A DNA stretch of 6,883 nucleotides from an uncultured Clostridium sp. (GTDB lineage Bacteria; Bacillota; Clostridia; Lachnospirales; Lachnospiraceae): NCBI GenBank assembly GCA_958442925.1, contig CAUCIO010000120.1, positions 1 through 6,883 on the forward strand, given 5' to 3'. The notes under the pieces were generated by a model. It did not search any database. It was not told where the DNA came from and saw only the letters and a program-made list of their open reading frames with translations. Position numbers and translations under genes: made by a program. Below, piece after piece: positions 1 to 5,447 of the stretch. Position 1 is the first letter of the stretch, and every line of letters starts with the position of its first letter.

Positions 1-317
1 ATCCGGAAGTGATCCAGTTCGGAATGCTGCGTATGAGTATCATCGCGACTCCTTATTTTGCGTGCGGATGGATGGATACGATGGTTGGAAGCCTGAGAGG
101 AATCGGATATTCTGTGCTTCCGATGATTGTTTCGCTGACAGGAGCCTGTGGCCTGAGAATCTTATGGATTTTCACGATTTTCTCCCAGCACAGGACTCTG
201 GCGTCTCTATAGATTTCCTACCCGGTCAGCTGGGTGATTACAGCAGGCGCTCATCTGATCTGTTATTTTATCATCACAAGAAAGATGCCGAAAAAGGACG
301 GTATTCCTGATACGTAA
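1..317 (+). pseudogene. MATE-family multidrug efflux transporter, 3' end, interrupted by an in-frame amber codon
   Basis: This is the C-terminal part of a membrane transporter whose start lies left of the window. The reading frame from base 3 gives PEVIQFGMLRMSII, then a segment with GWMDTMVGSLRGIGYSVLP, then SLTGACGLRILWI. This pattern of hydrophobic helices with a conserved LRG-G-S-LPM stretch is typical of the last helices of MATE (NorM/DinF-like) drug/cation antiporters. After 69 codons the frame hits TAG at 210-212. The same frame then continues with ISYPVSWVITAGAHLICYF, the expected final helix, followed by a basic tail ending in TAA at 315-317. Homologues usually have Tyr in an L-Y-x-S-YP context here, so TAG looks like a one-base change from TAT or TAC rather than a frameshift. 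Termination at the TAG would remove the last helix and tail (34 codons). It could be a true nonsense allele, a read-through protein or a sequencing error. Family assignment is fairly sure; functional status is not. Confidence 0.82.
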
Positions 318-342
318 AAACAGAACAGAGGTGTCAGCTGAA

Positions 343-369
343 TTGCGTTATCACACTAAAGTGTCGCAA
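343..369. repeat. Bulged inverted repeat upstream of the kinase-like gene
   Basis: TTGCG (343-347) pairs with CGCAA (365-369), and ACACT (353-357) pairs with AGTGT (360-364) around an AA loop. The five bases TTATC (348-352) are left over on one side. No T-tract follows on either strand, so it is a poor intrinsic terminator for the transporter gene. It sits about 25 bp upstream of the predicted -35 box of the next gene and could be an operator or a weak RNA hairpin. Function is not known. Confidence 0.4.
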
Positions 370-394
370 AATACAGAATTAGTAAATTAATTAA

Positions 395-423
395 TTGAAA
401 ATTAAATGCTGATATGATAAAAT
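395..423 (+). promoter_or_regulatory. Predicted sigma-A promoter for the cytidylate kinase-like gene
   Basis: TTGAAA (395-400) is followed by a 17-bp spacer and TAAAAT (418-423). A TG at 415-416 sits one base before the -10, making it an extended -10 element. The sequence just upstream (about 376-394) is almost pure A/T and could act as an UP element. Transcription would start near 430, giving a leader of about 30 nt. An overlapping TATGAT at 413-418 is a less well spaced alternative -10. Confidence 0.65.
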
Positions 424-458
424 ACAGGTAGAAATAGCCGCGAGAGGAGGCCTGTATT

Positions 459-1073
459 ATGAGTAAAAAGATTATTACAATCAGCCGTGAATATGGAAGC
501 GGAGGACGTCAGATTGGCCAGCTGGTCTCAAAAAAACTTGGGATGGATTTCTATGACAAGGAATTGATTGATCTGGCGGCTAAGGAGATCGGTTTTTCAC
601 CGGAGCTGGTAGCAGACAAGGAACAGAGAGTAACGAACAGTCTTCTCTACAATTTTGCTATGGGAAGCTTATATGGCATTGCCTATCCCAGGACGCCGAA
701 GCCGGAGGAACTGCCTCTTACAGAACAGATTTTTATCGCTCAGAAGAAAATTATCCAGGATGCGGCCAGAAGAAGCAGCTGTGTTTTTGTAGGACGGTGC
801 GCAGACTATATTTTGAAGGACAGAGACGATGTACTGAAGGTGTTTATTTACTGTGACAAGGATATCCGCAGGCAGAGGGCTCTGGCTGAGTATGGCGAGA
901 TTGAGGAGTACATTGACGAGTTCATGCATCAGACAGATAAAAAGCGCCGGATTCATTATGAGACTTTTACCAATCAGAAATGGGGCCGCAGAGAGAATTA
1001 TGATATTATGTTAAACAGCGGCCAGCTGGGAATTGAAACCTGCGTGCAGATACTCTGCGATGCGGTAAAATAG
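459..1073 (+). CDS. Cytidylate kinase-like family protein
   Basis: A 204-residue soluble P-loop protein. The start ATG is preceded by AGGAGG (445-450) at an 8-nt spacing. It opens with the family signature ITISREYGSGGRQIG, in which residues 13-20 form a glycine-rich nucleotide-binding loop lacking the classical GKS/T end. Next come FYDKELIDLAA (31-41), the conserved VGRCAD motif (111-116) and a basic region at 160-178 (DKKRR to WGRR) that resembles the lid region of nucleoside monophosphate kinases. This matches the cytidylate kinase-like family (cytidylate_kin2), common in Clostridia and distinct from the housekeeping Cmk. By family it may transfer phosphate from ATP to CMP, dCMP or another small substrate, but the true substrate is not established, and I infer only a nucleotide-dependent kinase fold. 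It has its own promoter and appears monocistronic, converging on thiC. The family call is firm; the reaction is uncertain. Confidence 0.9.
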   Translation: MSKKIITISREYGSGGRQIGQLVSKKLGMDFYDKELIDLAAKEIGFSPELVADKEQRVTNSLLYNFAMGSLYGIAYPRTPKPEELPLTEQIFIAQKKIIQDAARRSSCVFVGRCADYILKDRDDVLKVFIYCDKDIRRQRALAEYGEIEEYIDEFMHQTDKKRRIHYETFTNQKWGRRENYDIMLNSGQLGIETCVQILCDAVK

Positions 1074-1090
1074 GAGTAGCGGCAGCAGGG

Positions 1091-1138
1091 ATATAAAAAC
1101 AGGAGGGAGCGCGGTGATGCCACTGCGCTCCCTTCTGT
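1091..1138 (-). terminator. Intrinsic terminator of thiC, possibly bidirectional
   Basis: An 18-position stem runs 1099-1116 against 1121-1138 with an ATGC loop and a core of GGGAGCGC/GCGCTCCC. On the minus strand it is followed directly by TTTTATAT (complement of 1091-1098), an intrinsic terminator about 40 bp past the thiC stop. Two positions (1103/1134 and 1113/1124) are G-T in plus-strand RNA, so they pair as wobbles there, but they are C-A mismatches in minus-strand RNA. The stem is therefore better in the plus direction and the U-tract better in the minus direction. It probably also reduces read-through from the kinase-like gene into thiC. Confidence 0.85.
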
Positions 1139-1177
1139 CTGATCCTGCAGAAAAATCTGCTTCTGGAAAAAATAGAT

Positions 1178-2524
1178 TTATTCATCAAAAATAGAGACAA
1201 TTTCTCCGTCTAAAATCCGATTCATGTTTTTGACAGCGCAGAAATTTCCGCACATGGAGCAGGTGTCTTCTTTTTCTGGTCTGGAGGAGGCGCGGTAGCG
1301 TCTGGCTTTCTCAGGATCCATGGAAAGCCGGAACATTTCTTCCCAGTCCAGTTTTTTTCTGGCGGTGCTCATCTTTTTGTCCCAGTCGGCAGCGCCGGGA
1401 ATTCCCTTTGCAATGTCAGCGGCATGAGCGGCGATTCGTGATGCAATAATTCCCTCTTTTACGTCGTCCCGATCCGGCAGTCTCAGATGCTCAGCCGGAG
1501 TGACGTAGCAGAGGAAGGAAGCTCCGGCAGCGGCAGCGACTGCTCCTCCAATAGCTGCCGTGATGTGGTCGTAGCCAGGGGCTACATCGGTGACGAGAGG
1601 TCCTAATACATAGAAAGGAGCTCCTTTGCATAATGTCTGCTGGATTTTCATGTTAGCTGCGATCTGGTCAAGAGGCATGTGGCCTGGGCCTTCAATCATA
1701 ACCTGAACCTGTTTATCCCAGGCTCGTCTGGTAAGCTCTGCCAGTGTGATCAGCTCCTCGATCTGCGAGATATCAGAGGCATCGTCCAGGCAGCCAGGTC
1801 GGCAGGCGTCTCCCAGACTTAAGGTGACATCGTATTCCCGGCAGATATCGAGGATTTCGTCAAACCGCTCATAGAAGGGGTTTTCTTCTCCTGTCATTTC
1901 CATCCAGGCGAAGATAATGGATCCGCCTCTGGAGACAATATTGGTAAGGCGTTTTGCCTGTTTAAACCGTCTGGCTGTATTTTTATTGATGCCTACGTGG
2001 ATGGTGAGGAAGTCAACGCCGTCCATGGCGTGCATCCGGACGATATCAATCCACTCATCAGAAGTGATTTCGGCAAGGGGTTTGTGGTAATAGACCACTG
2101 CGTCGTAGATGGGAACCGTGCCAATGATAGCAGGACACTCGGCGGTGAGTTTACGGCGGAATTTTTGGGTGTCTCCAAAAGAGCTTAAGTCCATGATAGC
2201 CTCTGCTCCCATAGCCACTGCATCATTGACTTTTAAAAGCTCCATATCCAGATCCATGCAGTCCCTGGAGGTTCCCAGGTTGACGTTGATTTTTGTTCTC
2301 AGCATAGAACCGATGCCGTTTGGGTGAAGACAGGTGTGAAGACGGTTGGCAGGAATTGCAATTTTTCCCTCAGCCACAAGGCTCATGAGACGTTCCGGAG
2401 CGAAATGTTCCTGTCTGGCTACCGTTTCCATTTCTTTTGTAAGAATGCCTTTTCTGGCGGCGTCCATCTGCGTAGAATAGGTTCGGGAAGAGGGGCCTGG
2501 GGCCGGATGTGCTGTCTGATTCAT
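1178..2524 (-). CDS. thiC: Phosphomethylpyrimidine synthase ThiC
   Basis: A 448-residue radical SAM enzyme that rearranges aminoimidazole ribonucleotide into HMP phosphate (4-amino-5-hydroxymethyl-2-methylpyrimidine phosphate), the pyrimidine precursor of thiamine; it is cytosolic and oxygen-sensitive. Family hallmarks are in order: RTKINVNLGTS (76-86), GTVPIYDA (135-142), DGVDFLTIHVGI (168-179), EGPGHMP (278-284), VTDVAPGYDHITAAIGGA (311-328) and TPAEHL (342-347). Near the C-terminus is the cluster-binding cysteine motif C422-SM-C425-GNF-C429. Its spacing is CX2CX3C, whereas long proteobacterial ThiC has CX2CX4C. The length fits the short ThiC form of Clostridia and Archaea, which lacks the long N-terminal extension of the E. 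coli protein. I chose the ATG at 2522-2524 because AAAGGAG lies just upstream with AGGAG at 2532-2536 and a 7-nt gap. The frame stays open further upstream only because the riboswitch leader happens to lack stops. Expression is controlled by a TPP riboswitch, and the gene appears to be transcribed alone. Confidence 0.97.
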   Translation of the reverse strand: MNQTAHPAPGPSSRTYSTQMDAARKGILTKEMETVARQEHFAPERLMSLVAEGKIAIPANRLHTCLHPNGIGSMLRTKINVNLGTSRDCMDLDMELLKVNDAVAMGAEAIMDLSSFGDTQKFRRKLTAECPAIIGTVPIYDAVVYYHKPLAEITSDEWIDIVRMHAMDGVDFLTIHVGINKNTARRFKQAKRLTNIVSRGGSIIFAWMEMTGEENPFYERFDEILDICREYDVTLSLGDACRPGCLDDASDISQIEELITLAELTRRAWDKQVQVMIEGPGHMPLDQIAANMKIQQTLCKGAPFYVLGPLVTDVAPGYDHITAAIGGAVAAAAGASFLCYVTPAEHLRLPDRDDVKEGIIASRIAAHAADIAKGIPGAADWDKKMSTARKKLDWEEMFRLSMDPEKARRYRASSRPEKEDTCSMCGNFCAVKNMNRILDGEIVSIFDE

Positions 2525-2562
2525 AAGTATACTCCTTTCATAATGAGAGGAGAACGAAGGCG

Positions 2563-2597
2563 GAAAAAAAGATCTGAAACCATATGGATCCAGATCT
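2563..2597 (-). terminator. Riboswitch-controlled transcription terminator in the thiC leader
   Basis: On the minus strand AGATCTG (complement of 2591-2597) pairs perfectly with CAGATCT (complement of 2570-2576). The stem extends inward by CC/GG and weaker pairs to an AUAU loop. A seven-T run (complement of 2564-2570) overlaps the end of the 3' arm, and CC follows. It lies between the aptamer and the thiC ribosome binding site, as expected for the output hairpin of a transcription-attenuating TPP riboswitch. Terminated transcripts would be about 160 nt from the predicted start. Confidence 0.88.
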
Positions 2598-2633
2598 GAG
2601 AAATGCAGCTGTCGGCTTTCTGATGGCCGCGCC

Positions 2634-2726
2634 TGTATAGTCCCTACGTTGGCATTATCCAAATCAGGTGATAAAGGTCGAAGTTCGGTTACTTCCTCTC
2701 AGCCCGCCTACGAGCTCCCTTGGTTT
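2634..2726 (-). promoter_or_regulatory. TPP riboswitch (THI element) aptamer controlling thiC
   Basis: The minus strand shows the conserved thi-box blocks in order: GGGCTGAGAGG (CTGAGA is the complement of 2697-2702), then TATCACCTGATTTGGATAAT and GCCAACGTAGGGA (ending at the complement of 2641). Visible helices are P2 (AAGG with CCTT), P3 (AGCTC with GGGCT), an optional side stem (GAAGT with ACTTC), P4 (CCT with AGG) and P5 (TTGG with CCAA). In the known family CUGAGA contacts the pyrimidine end of thiamine pyrophosphate, and the P4/P5 side contacts the pyrophosphate. Binding is expected to favour the downstream terminator and shut off thiC. The 5' edge given here is the predicted transcription start. 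I could not find a convincing closing P1 helix. Confidence 0.95.
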
Positions 2727-2732
2727 AGGGAA

Positions 2733-2761
2733 AGTATACCATCAGAGGAATGGGATGTCAA
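2733..2761 (-). promoter_or_regulatory. Near-consensus sigma-A promoter of thiC
   Basis: On the minus strand TTGACA (complement of 2756-2761) and TATACT (complement of 2733-2738) are separated by 17 bp. The -35 is perfect and the -10 matches five of six. The predicted start is A at about 2726, only a few nucleotides before the first riboswitch helix. A strong constitutive promoter gated by a riboswitch is the usual arrangement for this gene. Confidence 0.85.
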
Positions 2762-2768
2762 ACTTTTT

Positions 2769-2788
2769 GCGTTTGTCGCGGCGTTTGT
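2769..2788. repeat. Direct repeat GCGTTTGT between the two divergent promoters
   Basis: The octamer GCGTTTGT occurs at 2769-2776 and again at 2781-2788, 12 bp start to start. It lies between the -35 boxes of thiC (2756-2761) and the gdpP operon (2799-2804). The position would suit a regulator acting on either promoter, but two copies of an octamer can also arise by chance. Confidence 0.3.
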
Positions 2789-2798
2789 TCTGCGTGCC

Positions 2799-2827
2799 TA
2801 GACGAACCGCCCCCTTTATGCTATAAT
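2799..2827 (+). promoter_or_regulatory. Predicted extended -10 promoter of the gdpP-rplI-dnaB operon
   Basis: A consensus TATAAT (2822-2827) is preceded by TGC (2819-2821), a full extended -10 element. The matching -35 at 17-bp spacing is TAGACG (2799-2804), four of six to consensus, which is acceptable with an extended -10. The start site would be near 2834, leaving an untranslated leader of about 120 nt before the preferred gdpP start. Confidence 0.72.
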
Positions 2828-2847
2828 TTGTATCTATAGATATACAA
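2828..2847. promoter_or_regulatory. Operator-like palindrome at the gdpP transcription start
   Basis: The stretch from TTGTAT (2828-2833) to ATACAA (2842-2847) is an inverted repeat around a perfect 10-bp palindrome ATCTATAGAT (2832-2841). It begins directly after the -10 hexamer and covers the predicted start. A dimeric repressor bound here would block initiation. No regulator is identified, and the palindrome is A/T-rich, so chance is possible. Confidence 0.4.
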
Positions 2848-2848
2848 C

Positions 2849-2870
2849 AGCGCAGGTTTACACCGGCGCT
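2849..2870 (+). other. Hairpin in the gdpP leader RNA
   Basis: AGCGC (2849-2853) pairs with GCGCT (2866-2870), and GGT pairs with ACC inside it around a TTAC loop, with one A/G mismatch between the two helices. No T-tract follows (TGGGGATATC is next), so it is not an ordinary terminator. It would lie about 15 nt from the 5' end of the transcript and could stabilise the message. Confidence 0.4.
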
Positions 2871-2900
2871 TGGGGATATCGTTCCATCTACAACAGGATA

Positions 2901-2929
2901 AACGCTCGGCGGGATTTCTGAGGAGCGTT
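2901..2929 (+). other. Hairpin covering the upstream Shine-Dalgarno of the gdpP leader
   Basis: AACGCTC (2901-2907) is perfectly complementary to GAGCGTT (2923-2929), with a 15-nt loop. The 3' arm includes part of AGGAG (2921-2925), the ribosome binding site that would serve a TTG at 2931 or an ATG at 2937. A second site, AGGAGAG (2944-2950), in front of the ATG at 2955 remains outside the stem. The fold would hide the first start and leave the second accessible. Confidence 0.4.
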
Positions 2930-2954
2930 CTTGAAAATGAAACAGGAGAGAGAG

Positions 2955-4997
2955 ATGAAAGAGGATATAAGAATACAGGGGCAGCTGCGCGGGTATCTGC
3001 AATGGCCGCTTTTTATGACAGTGATCCTGATGGCCGCCAACGTAGTGGTGGGTCTGATGGATTTAAAGGCCGGCATTGTCATGACGGGCTTTACGCTGTT
3101 TTATGCGGCAGTATGCGGATGGCTCTATCTGTATAAGAGAAAGCGGCTTCTGGGGGGGCTTCTGGAATTTTCTGCTCAGTATGCTGAACTTCAGGAGCAT
3201 ATTGCAGCAGATATGGCCTTTCCTTATGCGATTGCAGATGAAAGCGGCCTTTTGCTGTGGATGAATGAAGGATTTTCTGACATTGTAAGGGATGACCGGA
3301 AGAATAAGACCCTGTTCGGGCTGTTTCCGGAGCTGACCAGAGAAATTTTAAATGGAATTGACGGGGAGGGAAGCCTCCACATTACCTACGGGGACAGCTT
3401 TTACCGGATGGAGCTTCGGCATATCTGTGCAGGTGAGGACGGAGAGCTTAGCCTGGAAGCGCCGGACGGGGATGAGGACGAGACCCTGTGGGCTGTTTAT
3501 CTGTTTGATGAGACGGAGCTTCTGACCTTAAAGCAGGAGATTACCAATCAGAACCTGGTAGCGGGCCTGATTTATCTGGATAATTACGATGAGGCTTTAG
3601 AAAGCGTGGAGGAGGTGCGCCGTTCCCTTTTAGTAGCTCTGATTGATCGAAAGATTAACAAGTATATTTCCAATTTAGACGGAATTGTGAAAAAACTTGA
3701 AAAGGATAAATATTTCTTTGTTATCAAGCAGAAGTATACGAAGGAGATTGAGAGGGAGCGTTTTTCCCTGCTGGAGGAGGTTAAAACAGTCAATATCGGC
3801 AATGAGATGGCTGTCACCCTGAGTATCGGCATGGGTATGAACGGAGAGACCTATATAAGGAATTATGAGTATGCCAGAACAGCTATTGATATGGCTCTGG
3901 GCCGGGGCGGAGACCAGGCGGTGGTGAAGGACGGAGCCAAGATTACCTACTACGGAGGCAAGTCCCAGCAGCTGGAGAAGACCACCAGGGTAAAGGCCAG
4001 GGTAAAGGCCCATGCCATGAGAGAGCTGATGGAGACCAAGGATAAGCTTCTCATTATGGGACACAGGATCGGAGATCCGGATTCCTTTGGAGCTACCATT
4101 GGAATCTACCGGATTGCGGCTGCATTTAATAAAAAGGCTCACATTGTCATTAACAGTGTAAACTCTTCCGTGCGTCCCATGATGGAGCGGTTTCAGAATA
4201 ATCCTGACTATCCGGACGATCTGTTCCTCACAGGGGACGAGGCTGCGGCCCGGGCGGACGCTAATACCATGCTTGTGGTAGTGGATGTAAACCGGCCCAG
4301 TATTACGGAGGCGCCGGAGCTTTTAAAGATGGTTAAGACCATTATGGTGTTAGATCACCATAGACAGAGCAGCGAGATTATTGAGAACGCTGTGCTGTCC
4401 TATGTGGAGCCTTACGCTTCTTCTACCTGCGAGATGGTGTCTGAGATTCTGCAGTATGTGGGAGACGGCATTAAGATGCGTTCTGTGGAGGCTGACGCCA
4501 TGTATGCAGGTATTGTCATCGACACGAATAACTTTATGAACCAGGCAGGTGTGAGAACCTTTGAGGCGGCGGCTTTCCTGAGAAGGAATGGAGCCGATGT
4601 GGTACGAGTCAGAAAGCTGTTCCGGGATCGGGTGGAAGATTACCGGGCAAGGGCAGAGGCTGTCAGAAGGGCAGAAATTTTTGAGAAGGAATTTGCGATT
4701 TCCGAGTGCCCTTCCGAAGGCTTAGAGAGCCCGACTGTCATAGGTGCTCAGGCGGCCAACGAGCTGCTTAACATTATTGGAATTAAGGCGTCCTTTGTGA
4801 TGACCCAGGTGAAGGATACGATTTTCTTCAGCGCCCGCTCCATTGACGAGGTCAATGTGCAGGTGATGATGGAAAAACTGGGCGGAGGCGGCCACAGAAC
4901 GATTGCCGGGGCCCAGTTAAAGGACGCTACCATGGAGGAGGCCAGGGAAAAACTGAAGGCCATTCTCAGGCAGATGATCGAGAAAGGAGAAATATAA
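2955..4997 (+). CDS. gdpP: Cyclic-di-AMP phosphodiesterase GdpP (YybT family, DHH/DHHA1)
   Basis: A 680-residue membrane-anchored enzyme that hydrolyses c-di-AMP to linear pApA; B. subtilis GdpP is of similar size. Two membrane helices lie at about 18-35 and 39-60, followed by a PAS-like domain (about 89-157) with FPYAIADESGLLLWMNEGFS. An acidic linker comes next, then a degenerate GGDEF domain (about 203-334) in which KDKYFF replaces the signature, as usual in this family. The catalytic DHH domain has GHRIGDPDSFG (H370, D374, D376), VVVDVNRPS (D444), DHH (467-469) and IDTNNF (D523), all expected Mn-binding residues. DHHA1 ends with GGGGH (643-647). I prefer the ATG at 2955 because AGGAGAG (2944-2950) precedes it at normal spacing. 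The TTG at 2931 and ATG at 2937 are in frame, have their own AGGAG at 2921-2925, and would add 8 or 6 residues. rplI begins 1 nt after the stop, so the genes are translationally close. Function is confident; the start less so. Confidence 0.96.
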   Translation: MKEDIRIQGQLRGYLQWPLFMTVILMAANVVVGLMDLKAGIVMTGFTLFYAAVCGWLYLYKRKRLLGGLLEFSAQYAELQEHIAADMAFPYAIADESGLLLWMNEGFSDIVRDDRKNKTLFGLFPELTREILNGIDGEGSLHITYGDSFYRMELRHICAGEDGELSLEAPDGDEDETLWAVYLFDETELLTLKQEITNQNLVAGLIYLDNYDEALESVEEVRRSLLVALIDRKINKYISNLDGIVKKLEKDKYFFVIKQKYTKEIERERFSLLEEVKTVNIGNEMAVTLSIGMGMNGETYIRNYEYARTAIDMALGRGGDQAVVKDGAKITYYGGKSQQLEKTTRVKARVKAHAMRELMETKDKLLIMGHRIGDPDSFGATIGIYRIAAAFNKKAHIVINSVNSSVRPMMERFQNNPDYPDDLFLTGDEAAARADANTMLVVVDVNRPSITEAPELLKMVKTIMVLDHHRQSSEIIENAVLSYVEPYASSTCEMVSEILQYVGDGIKMRSVEADAMYAGIVIDTNNFMNQAGVRTFEAAAFLRRNGADVVRVRKLFRDRVEDYRARAEAVRRAEIFEKEFAISECPSEGLESPTVIGAQAANELLNIIGIKASFVMTQVKDTIFFSARSIDEVNVQVMMEKLGGGGHRTIAGAQLKDATMEEAREKLKAILRQMIEKGEI

Positions 4998-4998
4998 A

Positions 4999-5445
4999 AT
5001 GGAAGTTGTATTATTAGAGGATGTAAAGTCTCTGGGAAAGAAGGGACAGATTGTAAAGGTAAATGACGGATACGCCAGAAACTTTATTTTAAAGAAGAAT
5101 CTGGGTGTGGAGGCTACAGCTCAGAACTTAAATGATTTAAAGCTTCAGAAGGCAAATGAGCAGAAGATTGCAGCAGAGCATCTGGCAGCGGCAAAGGATC
5201 TGGCTAAGTTTTTAGAGGACAAATCCATTACTCTTTCTATCCGCGCCGGAGAGGGCGGAAGAGCCTTTGGTTCTGTCTCCGGCAAGGAGATTGCCAAGGC
5301 AGTTTCTGAACAGCTGAAGGTAGATATTGACAAGAAGAAGCTGGTGCTTCCAGAGCCCCTTAAAACCTTTGGAACTCACGAGGTACCGGTTAAGCTTCAC
5401 AAGGATGTAACAGGAACTCTTCGTGTTAAGGTAACGGAGGCATAA
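4999..5445 (+). CDS. rplI: Large ribosomal subunit protein bL9
   Basis: A 148-residue protein of the usual bL9 length, which binds 23S rRNA near the L1 stalk base and helps maintain reading-frame fidelity. The N-terminal globular domain (about 1-40) carries the family signature VVLLEDVKSLGKKG and then DGYARNFILKKNLG. A long connecting helix rich in Ala, Lys, Glu and Gln spans about 41-75. The C-terminal RNA-binding domain follows, with GGRAFGSVSGKEIAKAV (about 86-102) and GTHEVPVKLHKDVTGTLRVKV (126-146). The ATG follows the gdpP stop by one base, with AAAGGAG (4983-4989) inside the end of gdpP, so it is a co-transcribed middle gene. Its own stop is 2 nt before dnaB. Nothing is truncated or unusual. 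Confidence 0.98.
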   Translation: MEVVLLEDVKSLGKKGQIVKVNDGYARNFILKKNLGVEATAQNLNDLKLQKANEQKIAAEHLAAAKDLAKFLEDKSITLSIRAGEGGRAFGSVSGKEIAKAVSEQLKVDIDKKKLVLPEPLKTFGTHEVPVKLHKDVTGTLRVKVTEA

Positions 5446-5447
5446 GC

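Noticed and set aside
62..310. An 82-codon plus-strand frame at the left edge, which could suggest a frameshift in the transporter gene
   Set aside because: The MATE-like sequence both before and after the TAG at 210-212 is in one and the same frame, so no frameshift is needed and this other frame is a shadow.
2324..2599. A 91-codon plus-strand open frame antisense to the thiC start and leader
   Set aside because: It reads through the thiC ribosome binding site and the riboswitch terminator on the wrong strand, with no ribosome binding site of its own that I could see.
2525..2662. A 46-codon N-terminal extension of ThiC, in frame and open on the minus strand
   Set aside because: These codons come from the TPP aptamer's 3' part, the terminator hairpin and its T-run, and the encoded residues show no ThiC similarity. 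The ATG at 2522-2524 has a proper ribosome binding site, so the extension is not translated.
2742..3002. An 86-codon minus-strand open frame across the divergent promoter region
   Set aside because: It overlaps both promoters and the gdpP start, and its residues show no family features; the promoter and leader signals explain the region better.
3675..4142. A 155-codon open frame on the minus strand inside gdpP
   Set aside because: It lies wholly within a well-recognised gene, has no recognisable domains, and shows only the composition expected from the opposite strand of a coding region.
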